A DNA stretch of 64,000 nt. Origin: Amycolatopsis umgeniensis (GTDB taxonomy: Bacteria; Actinomycetota; Actinomycetes; Mycobacteriales; Pseudonocardiaceae). Shown here piece after piece: positions 1-8,647 of the stretch. Each line of letters opens with the position of its first letter. Positions within the stretch are counted from its first letter, which is position 1. Under the pieces are notes generated by a model. That model searched no databases and had not been told where the DNA came from. It saw only the letters and a list, made by a program, of their open reading frames with translations. The stretch spans positions 930,001-994,000 of the forward strand of contig NZ_JACHMX010000001.1 of assembly GCF_014205155.1 (NCBI RefSeq). The letters are read 5' to 3'. Position numbers and translations under genes: made by a program.

Positions 1-1
1 C

Positions 2-763
2 TGGCGGATCCCGTTCGCGCTCGGCGCGATCGCCGGGCTCGTCGTGATGTACCTCCGCCGCAGCATGATGGAGTCGGAACACTTCCAGCTCTCTCGTGCG
101 TCTGGTTCGAGCCCCCGCGGCGGGCTCCGGATCCTGCTTCGCTCGCACTTCCGCCAGGTCCTCGCGGTGCTCGGTCTCGCGATCGGCGGCACGGTGGCGT
201 TCTACACCTTCACCAGCTACCTGCAGAAGTACATGGTGAACACCGCGGGCATCCCCAAACCGACCGCCTCGCTCATCGGTTTCGCGGCCCTGTTCCTGTT
301 CGTCTTCATGCAGCCCGTCGCCGGCGCCCTCTCCGACCGCTGGGGCCGCCGCCCGGTCATGTTCGGCTTCTCCATCGGCGGCATGCTCCTGACCGTCCCG
401 ATCATGACCCTCGTCGGCAAGACGTCAGATCCGTGGATGGCATTTCTGCTCATGATCACGGCACTGATCTTCCTCAGCGGCTACACGGCTTTGTCGGCGA
501 TCATCAAGGCGGAAATGTTCCCCACCAACGTCCGCGCCCTCGGCGTCGGACTTCCGCACGCCCTGGCGACCGCGATCTTCGGCGGGCTGTCGGAGCCGAT
601 CGCTCTGGCGTTGAAGCAGGCCGGACACGAGAGCGTGTTCTTTTGGTGGGTCACCGGATGTATCGCGCTGACGTTCGTGGCGACTCTGGTGGTGCGGGAA
701 CCTTCGCGTGGTTCCTCTCTGGAGGTTTCAGCTTTGCCAGCCCGGGATTCTCTTGTCAGGTGA
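2..763 (+). CDS. MFS transporter, MHS (KgtP/ProP-like) family, C-terminal part
   Basis: The reading frame is open from the window edge, so the gene begins upstream and only about the last 253 residues are seen. The visible part has about seven hydrophobic segments. It also carries the MFS loop signature GALSDRWGRRP (about residues 110-120 of the visible part) and the late motif TNVRALGVGLPHALATAIFG typical of the metabolite:H+ symporter subfamily. That subfamily takes up dicarboxylates, citrate, shikimate or betaine across the plasma membrane, and the substrate cannot be named from this half. An internal ATG at 44 is not the start, because the residues before it are a continuing transmembrane helix. 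Confidence is high for the family and low for the substrate. Confidence 0.85.
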   Translation, partial: WRIPFALGAIAGLVVMYLRRSMMESEHFQLSRASGSSPRGGLRILLRSHFRQVLAVLGLAIGGTVAFYTFTSYLQKYMVNTAGIPKPTASLIGFAALFLFVFMQPVAGALSDRWGRRPVMFGFSIGGMLLTVPIMTLVGKTSDPWMAFLLMITALIFLSGYTALSAIIKAEMFPTNVRALGVGLPHALATAIFGGLSEPIALALKQAGHESVFFWWVTGCIALTFVATLVVREPSRGSSLEVSALPARDSLVR

Positions 764-842
764 GGTTTTGCCGGATTTTGGCGACGGCGGGTTACAGGTG
801 GGTGCCGATGAGGGACGGTTTCCGCGACGGACCGTGGCCGGA

Positions 843-1168
843 TCTCGGCAACAGCCGAGAGCGATGGCAGCTCTTCGGCCAAGGAGGTACGGGGGTGACA
901 GCGACTGCCGGGGGTCTGGTGTCGCGGCAGCAATGGGCTGCTTTCCAGCAACAGCCCAGAACGTGGCGGCCCAGTAACCGCCGTTTTGCGGCAACGGGGT
1001 CAGGGGTAGTGACAGCTCGTCGGTCGGGGCTTGTCGCGAAGAGAGAAGCCCGCCCGCCATGAAGCCATAGCCGTTTTGCGGCAAGGATCCTTCGCGGTTC
1101 CCTGGTGACAACGGCTACTGGAGGGACAGGCCGGTAGCGGCTCGTCGGCCATCGCCGTTTCGCGGCAA
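843..1168. repeat. Hairpin-rich intergenic region with three copies of a short repeat
   Basis: The 409-bp gap between the MFS gene and the HNH gene has no convincing ORF. It holds three near-identical 15-mers, GCCGTTTTGCGGCAA at 980-994 and 1070-1084 and GCCGTTTCGCGGCAA at 1154-1168, each able to form a 4-bp stem with a 5-nt loop. The spacing is 90 and 84 bp. Upstream are three further short hairpins: TCTCGGC/GCCGAGA at 843-860, CTGCCG/CGGCAG at 905-930 and TGGGCTG/CAGCCCA at 934-958. The two genes converge here, so part of this may terminate transcription. It could also be a degenerate local repeat. Confidence 0.5.
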
Positions 1169-1172
1169 CGAC

Positions 1173-2387
1173 TCAGAACGGTGGTGGTTCCTCGACTGGA
1201 GGCGCCTTCGGGCGGGGTTCGTGCAGCGGTGGAGGTGTGCTGTCGTAACTCTGCCCGGTCGGCGTGGTGACAGTCAGAGTGCCATCAGACGCGAGCCGGT
1301 AGATCCAACCGGGTTCGTCCTTCAGCCGATGGTCGCGGCGGCACAGGTCGATCAAATCGGCGGCATCGGTGTGCCCACCGAACTCCCACGGCACCGAGTG
1401 GTCGATATCGCACGCCTGAGCCGGGCGGTGACAGCCCGGTCTTCGGCACTCACGATCCCGCACCCGAACAAACTCGCCCTGCCCCGCTGACGGCCGGTAC
1501 CGGTTGCGGCCCAGGTCCAGAACCTGCCCCGACAACGGATCCGTGATGATCCGCCGCAACACAGTGTCCGCACCGGACGCGATCTCCCGCGCCAGCGTGG
1601 CGGGAACATGACCGTGCCCAGCCAACTCCGCCGGATCATCATTCACCCCCAAGTAGGTGAACAAGTCCATGTAGAGAAACACCTCGGTACGTTCGGTCTT
1701 CCCGCCCTGGCCGCCGAGCAGGAGATCGAGCGCCACGTCGGCACGGAGTTGGTCGAGGGTGCGGGTCTCGCCGCCGGTCTTCAACGCCCGAGCCTCACGA
1801 TCGATCCGCACATAAGCGGCGGCGACTTTCTCGACGGGGCCGTCCTCGACCTCGATCGACGCCACCCCTGTCTCCCCGTGGCGCACGGTCAACCGACGGC
1901 CGTCACGGTGCCGCTCGACACGCCTGCCCGCCCCCTCACGGTCGACCGTGATCGCCGCATGCCCCGCCGCTTTGCGGATCTGCTCGGAATTCTTGTCCTC
2001 CAATCGATCCTCCAACAGAGCATCCGCGGTGAGGGCGTCCTCGTCCGATAGCCACGCGGTCGCCGCCGCGACTTTCATCGCCCCGAACCCGCTGAGTTTC
2101 CCTTGGTCCATCAACCCCAGGGTGCGGGGCAGGCGGGTGGTCAACGCTTCGGCCGCGGCGACCATCGCACCCGCGTGAGTGTCCACAAGAGACAACGCGA
2201 AAGCGACTTCCTGCACCACACTCCGCGCGCCCTCACGATGCCGTGACAACTGCGCCAGCGCCCGGAACCGCACCGCCTCCAACCGCGCGATATCAGCCGA
2301 CACCGCCTGCGCCAAAGCGACACACTCCTCGTCACCCAACGTGCGAGGATCGGGCATTTCCTTCAAAACAGCCAAAGAAGTATCCAC
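1173..2387 (-). CDS. DUF222 / HNH endonuclease domain protein (13E12-type), copy 1
   Basis: This 404-residue protein has an N-terminal alpha-helical DUF222 region (about residues 10-290) and a C-terminal HNH nuclease fold. The HNH metal site is visible as CRRPGCHRPAQACDIDH followed by LCRRDH (about 310-355). Such proteins are abundant, often multicopy, in actinobacteria and were first noticed as the REP13E12 family. Their biological role is not established; they resemble homing or mobile HNH nucleases. The GTG start at 2387 has no Shine-Dalgarno sequence, but a TAGGTT box lies exactly 6 nt upstream on the minus strand, which suggests a leaderless mRNA. An IS5-type remnant lies just upstream. 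Two paralogues occur in this window at 34340 and 55822. Confidence 0.9.
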   Translation of the reverse strand: MDTSLAVLKEMPDPRTLGDEECVALAQAVSADIARLEAVRFRALAQLSRHREGARSVVQEVAFALSLVDTHAGAMVAAAEALTTRLPRTLGLMDQGKLSGFGAMKVAAATAWLSDEDALTADALLEDRLEDKNSEQIRKAAGHAAITVDREGAGRRVERHRDGRRLTVRHGETGVASIEVEDGPVEKVAAAYVRIDREARALKTGGETRTLDQLRADVALDLLLGGQGGKTERTEVFLYMDLFTYLGVNDDPAELAGHGHVPATLAREIASGADTVLRRIITDPLSGQVLDLGRNRYRPSAGQGEFVRVRDRECRRPGCHRPAQACDIDHSVPWEFGGHTDAADLIDLCRRDHRLKDEPGWIYRLASDGTLTVTTPTGQSYDSTPPPLHEPRPKAPPVEEPPPF

Positions 2388-2466
2388 CCGACAAACCTAC
2401 AACCAGCCACCGACAATTCCGGAACCCAAGAACCCCGTTGCCGATTTCCGGAAACACAACTTGGGT

Positions 2467-2726
2467 GTGTCTGAAAAAGGTTTCGGTTGGAGCACCAAAG
2501 TGCACCACCTCGTCGACGGAAACGGCCGACCACTGGTCGCTCTGGTCGGCCCCGGACAGGCCGGTGACGCACCGATGTTCCCGCACCTGATGCGACACCT
2601 GCGGACCCCTTGAGCCGGGTCCAACCCGGCCTGGCCACACGCTACGACAATCCGGTCATCGTCTACCGATCCGCGGCAGTCCTCCACACCGCGATCACCT
2701 GGACCGAAACATTGTCAGACACACAA
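2467..2726 (+). pseudogene. IS5-type transposase remnant with internal deletion
   Basis: Two fragments in different frames match conserved parts of IS5-family DDE transposases from actinomycetes. The first (2467-2613) reads GFGWSTKVHHLVDGNGRPL then PGQAGDAPMF, the segment around the first catalytic Asp region. It hits a stop at 2611. The second (about 2613-2726) reads PGLATRYDNPVIVYRSAAVL, which is the normal C-terminal tail of these transposases. Everything in between, including the remaining catalytic residues, is gone, and so is the N-terminus. A perfect 10-bp inverted repeat, GTGTGTCTGA at 2465-2474 and TCAGACACAC at 2715-2724, brackets the remnant. It cannot encode an active enzyme. Confidence 0.75.
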
Positions 2727-3782
2727 CTAGTCCACGTCGAGCAAGCCTTCAGCGCCGTTCTCGAGGCGCCGGGCCATTTCCACCGACCGGGGCAACATGG
2801 TCTTCTCGTAAGCGGCGACAGCCTCACCAAGGGACGCGGAGCCTGCCAGTGCGAGGGCGAGTTCGCTGGCGTCGAGCATGGCCAGGTTGACGCCGACGCC
2901 GAGTGGCGGCATCAGGTGGGCGGCGTCGCCCAGCAAGGTCACCGTCGGCGAGTGCTCCCACGTGTGCGGGACGGGCAGGACGAACAGCGGGCGATCGACG
3001 TAGGGCCCGTCGTTGTCGGTGATCATCCGCACCATCCGGGGCGCCCAGCCGGAAAACGCGTCGAGCAGCCTGGCCCGGATCTCCTGGGTACCAAGAGAAC
3101 CGGCCCAATCCGCGGGCAGACGTTGGACGATGTAGACCCGGATGTGGTCGCCGCCGTTACGCTGGGCGAAAAGGCAGCGGTCTCCGTCGGCTGCCATGGC
3201 ACTGCCCTGGCCGACGAGGGCGGCGATTTCGGGGTGCGCGTTCTCCACATCGTCGAACCAGGCCTCCAGGAAGGTGATCCCGGCGTACTGCGGAACGGCC
3301 GAGGACACGGCCGGACGGACCCTCGACCAAGCGCCGTCGGCACCGATGACCAGGTCCGTTTCGACGGTCGTCCCGTCGGCGAAGAACAGCCGTGAGCCGT
3401 CGACGCGATCCAGGGACCGTCCCCATTGGACAGTGCCCGGCTCGAGTGAGTCGAGCAGGAGGCCTCGCAGCAGACCTCGGTCGATTTCCGGTTTGAAGAG
3501 TTCGCCTTCGGCCGGGACGTGGTGCTCCAAAAGCTCCCCGGCGGAATCCAGTTTGCGCATCTCCTGCCCTTCCGGACGGCAGAGCGCGAGGAACTCGTCG
3601 AGCAGGCCTGCCTCGCGCAAGGCGAGCTGACCGTCGTACGCGTGCAGGTCGAGGGTGCCGCCCTGGTCACGGACCTGGGGATGCGGGTCGCGGTCGTAGA
3701 CCGTCACGGGGATGCCGTGCCGCTGGAGGATGCGGGCGCAGGTCAGGCCGCCGGGGCCCGCTCCGATGATGCTGATCGTCAT
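2727..3782 (-). CDS. FAD-dependent monooxygenase, TetX-like class A
   Basis: This 351-residue protein is a single-component flavoprotein hydroxylase. The Rossmann dinucleotide motif GAGPGGLTCARIL is at residues 7-19. The QGGTLDLHAYDGQLAL segment (about 40-55) is typical of the TetX-like branch. The DG motif region VIGADGAWSRVRPAV is near 145-160, and the GD motif LLGDAAHLMPPLGVGVNLAM near 285-305 binds the FAD ribityl chain. The family uses NADPH and O2 to hydroxylate small aromatic or polyketide substrates, and some members inactivate tetracyclines or rifamycins. The substrate here is unknown. It is transcribed divergently from a TetR gene 81 bp away, which is its likely regulator. No Shine-Dalgarno is visible before the ATG. 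Confidence 0.88.
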   Translation of the reverse strand: MTISIIGAGPGGLTCARILQRHGIPVTVYDRDPHPQVRDQGGTLDLHAYDGQLALREAGLLDEFLALCRPEGQEMRKLDSAGELLEHHVPAEGELFKPEIDRGLLRGLLLDSLEPGTVQWGRSLDRVDGSRLFFADGTTVETDLVIGADGAWSRVRPAVSSAVPQYAGITFLEAWFDDVENAHPEIAALVGQGSAMAADGDRCLFAQRNGGDHIRVYIVQRLPADWAGSLGTQEIRARLLDAFSGWAPRMVRMITDNDGPYVDRPLFVLPVPHTWEHSPTVTLLGDAAHLMPPLGVGVNLAMLDASELALALAGSASLGEAVAAYEKTMLPRSVEMARRLENGAEGLLDVD

Positions 3783-3863
3783 GAATCCAGAAAAGCAGAA
3801 CGAGTAAAAAAGTGCAACGAGTCAACTTAGTGACCGTGACAACTCATGAGGTAGAGTGCGCTC
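3783..3863. promoter_or_regulatory. Divergent promoter region between monooxygenase and TetR gene
   Basis: This 81-bp AT-richer region separates two divergent start codons. It holds a direct repeat AACGAGT at 3799-3805 and 3816-3822, a second direct repeat GTGAC around 3831-3840, and GAGT/ACTC arms at 3819-3822 and 3842-3845. By analogy with other divergent TetR pairs it should carry the TetR operator. None of these elements is clean enough to name as the site. Confidence 0.4.
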
Positions 3864-4427
3864 ATGGAGACACCGGGACGGCGTGAACGCAAGAAGGCGG
3901 CGACACGCCAGGCGCTCGCGGACGCAGCGCTGGAGCTGTTCCTGAAGCGGGGCTACGACCAGGTGAGCATCCGCGACATCGCCGAGGCGGCCGACGTGTC
4001 GACCACGACGCTGTTCAAGCACTTCACCGGCAAGGAAGCGCTGGTCTTCGACGAGTCTCAAGACCGGGAGGAGCGCTTGATCGCCGCCGTACGGGAGCGC
4101 GCCACCGGGCAGAGCATCGTCGAGGCGCTGCGCGAGTACGTGCTCGCCACCTGGCTCCCGCTCACGGAACATCCCCAGTACCCCGAATTCACCGCCCTGG
4201 TGAACGGCACCCCCGCGCTACAGGAGTACGGCGAGCGCATGTGGACCCGGCATGCCGCGGCCCTCGGCGCCGCCATCGCCGACGACACCGGCGCGGACCA
4301 CGACGACGTCGCCTGCCACGCGCTCGCGCGATTCGTCCTGGACATCCCCGCGCTCACCCGCGGCAAGAAAAACCCCAAGAAGGCCGTCGAGGAGATCTTC
4401 GACCTCCTCGCCCACGGCTGGCGCTAG
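3864..4427 (+). CDS. TetR/AcrR family transcriptional regulator
   Basis: This 187-residue protein has the TetR DNA-binding domain in its first 60 residues. The helix-turn-helix is ISIRDIAEAADVSTTTLFKHF-like (seen as VSIRDIAEAADVSTTTLFKH, about residues 35-54), followed by the usual KEAL segment. The C-terminal ligand domain is divergent, as expected. It is divergent from the flavin monooxygenase at 2727-3782, so the simplest reading is a substrate-responsive repressor of that gene and of itself. A GAGGTAG sequence about 10 nt before the ATG may serve as ribosome binding site. Its last 4 bases overlap the end of the convergent TerC gene. Confidence 0.9.
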   Translation: METPGRRERKKAATRQALADAALELFLKRGYDQVSIRDIAEAADVSTTTLFKHFTGKEALVFDESQDREERLIAAVRERATGQSIVEALREYVLATWLPLTEHPQYPEFTALVNGTPALQEYGERMWTRHAAALGAAIADDTGADHDDVACHALARFVLDIPALTRGKKNPKKAVEEIFDLLAHGWR

Positions 4428-5425
4428 TCCTCTTCGGAAGGTGGACGTGAGGCGCGCAGCGAGCCCGGATGCGCCTTCGCGGACGGGTCGTTGCGGGTCT
4501 TGAGCAGGCTCGCCACGGTCACCACGACGAGGATGCCGATGATCACCGCGAGGCTGACCGGCGTCGAGATCTCCGGAACGTTCTCGTTGATGTCGACGTG
4601 GGCCCAATGCAAAATCAGCTTGACCCCGATGAACCCGAGGATCACCGCGAGCCCGGCCGAAAGGTACACCAGCCGATCGAGCAGGCCCTTCACGAGGAAG
4701 TACAGGGCGCGCAGGCCCAGCAGGGCGAAGGCGTTGGCGGCGAAGACCAGATACGGCTCGTCGGTGACCCCGAAGACGGCCGGGATCGAGTCCAGCGCGA
4801 ACAGCAGGTCGATCCCGCCGATCGCGAGCAGCACCACCACCAGCGGCGTGCCGACCCGCTTGCCCCCGACGCGGGTGAACAGCTTGCCGCCGTCGTACTC
4901 GGTGGACAGCGGCAGCAGGCGGCGCGCGGTCCGCACCACCACGTTGTTCTCGACGTCCGGATCCTCGTCCCGGTGCCGGAACAGCTGGACGCCGGTGTAG
5001 ATCAGCAGCAACCCGAACAGCAGGAACATGAAGGAGAACAACGAAAGCAGCGTGGCGCCGAGCGCGATGAAGATCGCGCGCATGATCAGCGCCACGACGA
5101 TGCCGAACGTGAGCACCTTGTGCTGGTGTTCTTCGGGTACCGCGAAGGTGGTCATGATGATCACGAAGACGAAAAGATTGTCGACAGACAGGCTCTTCTC
5201 CACGATGTAACCCGCGAAGTACTGCTGCCCGAAGTCACCACCGTGCGCCAGTGTCAGCCAGACACCGAACGCCACCGCGACCAGGATGTAGCCCACCGAC
5301 CAGGCCACCGCCTCGCCGAAGCCGACCTTGTGCGGCCGCACGGCCGCGAGGATGAGATCCAGTGCCAGGAGCCCGAGTATCAACCCGATCGTGACGATCC
5401 ACGTGAGGCCATCGATCTGGAGCAT
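4424..5425 (-). CDS. TerC/Alx family integral membrane protein
   Basis: This 333-residue protein has about nine predicted transmembrane helices. It has the TerC family signatures EKSLSVDNLFVFVIIM (about residues 75-90) and GGIDLLFALDSIPAVFGVT (about 200-220), which contain the conserved acidic residues thought to bind metal ions. Family members are linked to tellurite resistance, manganese export and metal loading of secreted proteins; the exact role here is not fixed by sequence. The hydrophilic C-terminal 20 residues are rich in Ser, Pro and Glu. I saw no sign of a yybP-ykoY-type riboswitch in the 39 bp upstream, where the LysR gene ends. Its stop overlaps the convergent TetR gene by 4 bp. 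Confidence 0.93.
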   Translation of the reverse strand: MLQIDGLTWIVTIGLILGLLALDLILAAVRPHKVGFGEAVAWSVGYILVAVAFGVWLTLAHGGDFGQQYFAGYIVEKSLSVDNLFVFVIIMTTFAVPEEHQHKVLTFGIVVALIMRAIFIALGATLLSLFSFMFLLFGLLLIYTGVQLFRHRDEDPDVENNVVVRTARRLLPLSTEYDGGKLFTRVGGKRVGTPLVVVLLAIGGIDLLFALDSIPAVFGVTDEPYLVFAANAFALLGLRALYFLVKGLLDRLVYLSAGLAVILGFIGVKLILHWAHVDINENVPEISTPVSLAVIIGILVVVTVASLLKTRNDPSAKAHPGSLRASRPPSEED

Positions 5426-5464
5426 CCGGGCCCTGTCTTTCTTTCGACGGCAGGTGCCCCGATC

Positions 5465-6379
5465 CTAAGGGCGAGTCCCCGGGTCCGCATTCGCATGCCG
5501 GGGCGCCGCTTCGAGCAGTGCCGCGAGAACGGTCTTGAGCAGCGGGTGGTCCGCGCTCCCCCGCCGGACCGCGGCGAACACGCGGCGCAGCGGTGGCTCA
5601 CCGCGCAACGGGACGGCCACCGCGCCGGGAACGGCGGTGAAAGCGTTGCGCGGCACCAAGGCCACCCCTTCGCCGGCGGCGACCAGGGTGGTGATCGCGT
5701 GGAAATCGTCGGAGACGTGCCGGATCTCCGGATTGGCGCACGCGATCATCAGCACGTCGCGGCAGGGATTCCCGGGTTTCGGCGCGATCCACTCGTCGTC
5801 GGCGAGTGCGTCGATGTCCACTTCGGACGCTTCCGCGAGCCGGTGCGCGGTGGGCAGCACGACGTCGAACGGCTCCGCGTACAAGGGGAACCGGGTGAGC
5901 CTGCTTTCATCCGTCCGTGGCGAGAGCCGGTACTCCTCGGTGATCGCCAGATCGATCTCGCCGTCGAGCAGCAGCGGGATGCTCGCGTGCCCCTCGACGT
6001 CCTGCACCTGCATCGAAACCCCGGGCGAACCGGCGCGCAGCGCGGCGATCGCCGGCGCGACGACCATCGTGATCGCGGAGGCGAAGCTCGCCAGCCGCAC
6101 CATCCCCTGGACGCCGGTGTCGAGCGCGGCCAGGGTGGCCCGCGCCCGTTCCAGTTCGGCGGCGACGGCGTTCGCGTGCACCACCATCAATTCACCCGCG
6201 GGGGTCAGCGAAACCCGCCTGCCCCGCCGCCTCAACAGCTGCTGGCCGCACTCGGCTTCGAGTGCGGCCAGCTGCTGGGAGACCGCGGACGGCGTCAGGT
6301 GCAGCGCCTGGCCCGCCGCCGTCACGGTGCCGTGGTCGGCGAGGGCGCGCAGTACCCGCAGCCGTCGCGGATCGATCAT
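5465..6379 (-). CDS. LysR family transcriptional regulator, third gene of tdh-kbl operon
   Basis: This 304-residue protein has an N-terminal winged helix-turn-helix at residues 1-60 (GTVTAAGQALHLTPSAVSQQ) and a periplasmic-binding-like effector domain from about 90 on, beginning GMVRLASFASAITMVVAP. Its ATG shares one base with the kbl stop codon (TGATG at 6381-6377), so it is probably translated by coupling at the end of the tdh-kbl transcript. LysR regulators are more often divergent from their targets. Being the last gene of the operon suggests feedback control of threonine breakdown, or control of an unlinked target. The effector is unknown. Confidence 0.9.
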   Translation of the reverse strand: MIDPRRLRVLRALADHGTVTAAGQALHLTPSAVSQQLAALEAECGQQLLRRRGRRVSLTPAGELMVVHANAVAAELERARATLAALDTGVQGMVRLASFASAITMVVAPAIAALRAGSPGVSMQVQDVEGHASIPLLLDGEIDLAITEEYRLSPRTDESRLTRFPLYAEPFDVVLPTAHRLAEASEVDIDALADDEWIAPKPGNPCRDVLMIACANPEIRHVSDDFHAITTLVAAGEGVALVPRNAFTAVPGAVAVPLRGEPPLRRVFAAVRRGSADHPLLKTVLAALLEAAPRHANADPGTRP

Positions 6380-7557
6380 CAGTCCATCATGGACCTTGCC
6401 GTCACGAACGCGTCAACGGCCCGGTTCACGTCGTCGGTCGAATGCGCCGCCGACATCTGGGTCCGGATCCGGGCCTTGCCGTGCGGAACCACCGGATAAG
6501 AGAACCCGACCACGTAGATGCCCTGGTCGAGCAGCAGATCCGCCATCTTGCCCGCCTTGGCGGCGTCGCCGATCATCACCGGGATGATGGGGTGCTCACC
6601 CGGCAGTAGGTCGAAACCCGCCTCGGTCATCCGGCGCCGGAACAGCTCGGTGTTGGCGCGCAGCTTGCCCAGCAGCTCACTCGACTCGTCCAGCAGCTCC
6701 AGCGTGGCGAGCGCCGCGGCGGTGATCGACGGCGCGAGCGAGTTCGAGAACAGGTACGGCCGCGAACGCTGCCGCAGCATCTCGACGATCTCCGCGCGGC
6801 CCGACGTGTAGCCGCCGCTGGCCCCGCCGAGCGCCTTGCCGAGGGTGCCGGTCAGCACGTCGACCTTGTCCTGCACGCCGAACAGCTCGGGCGTGCCGCG
6901 ACCGGTCGGACCGGTGAAGCCGACGGCGTGCGAGTCGTCCACCATCACCAGGGCGTCGTAGCGTTCGGCCAGCGCGCAGATCTCGTCGAGCGGCGCGAGG
7001 TAGCCGTCCATGGAGAACACGCCGTCGGTGGCGATCATCCGGTACCGCGCGCCGGACGCCTCCTTGAGCCGCGCCTCCAGATCCGCGACGTCACGGTTGC
7101 GGTAGCGCATCCGCTTCGCTTTGCACAGCCGGACACCGTCGATGATCGACGCGTGGTTGAGCTCGTCGGAGATGATGACGTCCTGGTCGGTCAGCAGCGT
7201 CTCGAAGAGCCCCGCGTTGGCGTCGAAACAGGAGCTGTAGAGGATCGTGTCCTCGGTGCGGAGGAACTCCGAGATCTTCGCCTCGAGCTCCTTGTGCGGC
7301 TGCTGCGTCCCGCAGATGAACCGCACCGACGCCATGCCGAAGCCCCAGCGGTCCAGCGCCTCTTGCGCGGCCTTGATCAGCACGGGGTGGTCGGCGAGGC
7401 CGAGGTAGTTGTTGGCGCAGAAGTTGAGGACGTCGCCGTCGGCGACACTGACCGAAGCCCGTTGCGGGCCCTGGATCACCCGCTCACCCTTGTACAGCCC
7501 GGCTTCCCGGATCTCGGCGAGCCCGGCCTTGAGGTCGTCGCGCATCGCGCCGTACAT
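6379..7557 (-). CDS. kbl: 2-amino-3-ketobutyrate CoA ligase (glycine C-acetyltransferase)
   Basis: This PLP enzyme cleaves 2-amino-3-oxobutyrate with CoA to glycine and acetyl-CoA, the second step of threonine degradation. The 392-residue product fits the family's usual ~398. The start [13 protein letters not shown] is chosen at 7557 because the longer upstream frame is only a shadow of tdh and because this ATG overlaps the tdh stop by one base. Visible family features include [14 protein letters not shown] near residue 47, [12 protein letters not shown] near 76, [15 protein letters not shown] near 205 and the PLP-binding lysine in [14 protein letters not shown] near 240. With the preceding gene it forms a complete threonine-to-glycine route. 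Confidence 0.97.
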   Translation of the reverse strand: MYGAMRDDLKAGLAEIREAGLYKGERVIQGPQRASVSVADGDVLNFCANNYLGLADHPVLIKAAQEALDRWGFGMASVRFICGTQQPHKELEAKISEFLRTEDTILYSSCFDANAGLFETLLTDQDVIISDELNHASIIDGVRLCKAKRMRYRNRDVADLEARLKEASGARYRMIATDGVFSMDGYLAPLDEICALAERYDALVMVDDSHAVGFTGPTGRGTPELFGVQDKVDVLTGTLGKALGGASGGYTSGRAEIVEMLRQRSRPYLFSNSLAPSITAAALATLELLDESSELLGKLRANTELFRRRMTEAGFDLLPGEHPIIPVMIGDAAKAGKMADLLLDQGIYVVGFSYPVVPHGKARIRTQMSAAHSTDDVNRAVDAFVTARSMMD

Positions 7558-8588
7558 CAGTTCTCCGTCCAATCCAGAATGACCTTGCCGCAACGGCCTT
7601 CCCTGGCCGTGGCGAACGCCTTCTCGTGCTCCGTGTAGTTGAACCGGTGGGTGATCACCGGCGAGATGTCCAGCCCGGCTTGCAGCAGGACGGACATCGA
7701 GTACCACGTTTCGAACATCTCGCGGCCGTAGATCCCCTTGATCTGGATCATCTTCAGCACGACGGCGGCGATGTCCACCGACACGTCGGAGGCGGGGAGG
7801 CCGAGCAGCGCGACGCGGCCGCCGTGGGACATGTTCGCGATCATGTCGCGCAGTGCCTCGGGCCGTCCGCTCATCTCCATGCCGACGTCGAAGCCCTCGG
7901 CCATGCCGAGGCGTTCCTGCGCGTCGGCGATGGTCGCCGACGAGACGTCCAGCGCGAGGTCGACGCCGACCTTGCGGGCCAGTTCCAGCCGGTGCTCGCT
8001 GACGTCGGTGACGACGACGTTGCGCGCGCCCGCGTGGCGCGCGATGGCGGCGGCCATGATGCCGATCGGGCCGGCGCCGGTGACCAGCACGTCCTCCCCG
8101 ATGACGGGGAAGGACAGCGCGGTGTGCACGGCATTGCCCAGCGGGTCGAAGATCGCGGCGATGTCGAGGTCGACCTGGGAACGGTGCACCCAGGCGTTCA
8201 TCTCGGGCAGCACCGCGTACTGCGCGAACGCGCCGTCGGTGTGCACGCCGAGGCCCTTGGTCCTGGCGCACAGATGACGCCGGCCCGCCTTGCAGTTGCG
8301 GCAGCTCCCGCAGACGAGGTGCCCCTCGCCGCTGACCAGGTCGCCCACCTTGACCGTCGTCACCGACCGGCCGATCTCGACCACCTCGCCGACGAACTCG
8401 TGCCCGATGACCAGCGGCGCGGCGATGGTGCGCGCCGCCCAGTCGTCCCACGAGTCGATGTGCAGATCGGTACCGCAGATCCCGGCGCGCAGCACGCGGA
8501 CGGCGACGTCGCCGGGGCCGACCGAGGGGTCCGGGACGTCGGTGAGTTCAAGCCCCGGTGCTCGGTCGGCTTTGACCAATGCCTTCAT
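7557..8588 (-). CDS. tdh: L-threonine 3-dehydrogenase
   Basis: This zinc-dependent medium-chain dehydrogenase has 343 residues and oxidises L-threonine to 2-amino-3-ketobutyrate using NAD+. The catalytic zinc Cys is in [10 protein letters not shown] (about residue 38) and [10 protein letters not shown] follows. The structural zinc cluster is [15 protein letters not shown] (about 94-108), and the NAD-binding glycine motif is [12 protein letters not shown] (about 168). The C-terminus shows the family-typical [13 protein letters not shown]. It is the first gene of the operon tdh-kbl-lysR, the reverse of the Escherichia coli order kbl-tdh. There is no clear Shine-Dalgarno sequence upstream of the ATG. 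Confidence 0.97.
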   Translation of the reverse strand: MKALVKADRAPGLELTDVPDPSVGPGDVAVRVLRAGICGTDLHIDSWDDWAARTIAAPLVIGHEFVGEVVEIGRSVTTVKVGDLVSGEGHLVCGSCRNCKAGRRHLCARTKGLGVHTDGAFAQYAVLPEMNAWVHRSQVDLDIAAIFDPLGNAVHTALSFPVIGEDVLVTGAGPIGIMAAAIARHAGARNVVVTDVSEHRLELARKVGVDLALDVSSATIADAQERLGMAEGFDVGMEMSGRPEALRDMIANMSHGGRVALLGLPASDVSVDIAAVVLKMIQIKGIYGREMFETWYSMSVLLQAGLDISPVITHRFNYTEHEKAFATAREGRCGKVILDWTEN

Positions 8589-8647
8589 TGCGCGAAGTCT
8601 GGCCCGCCGACGCTGTTCAGTCCATCGCGAGTTTCTGAAATCCCTCG

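Noticed and set aside
980..1168. CRISPR array
   Set aside because: Only three 15-bp repeats with spacers of about 70-75 bp, no cas genes and no array-like regularity.
4469..6499. A 676-codon plus-strand frame opposite TerC and LysR genes
   Set aside because: Shadow frame: both real genes on the other strand have strong motifs, and this translation is mostly Arg, Gln, Glu and His without domains.
6379..8451. A 690-codon minus-strand frame that would fuse kbl to an upstream extension
   Set aside because: The first ~300 residues are the wrong frame of tdh and are Arg/Gly-rich. The kbl family starts at 7557, where its ATG overlaps the tdh stop.
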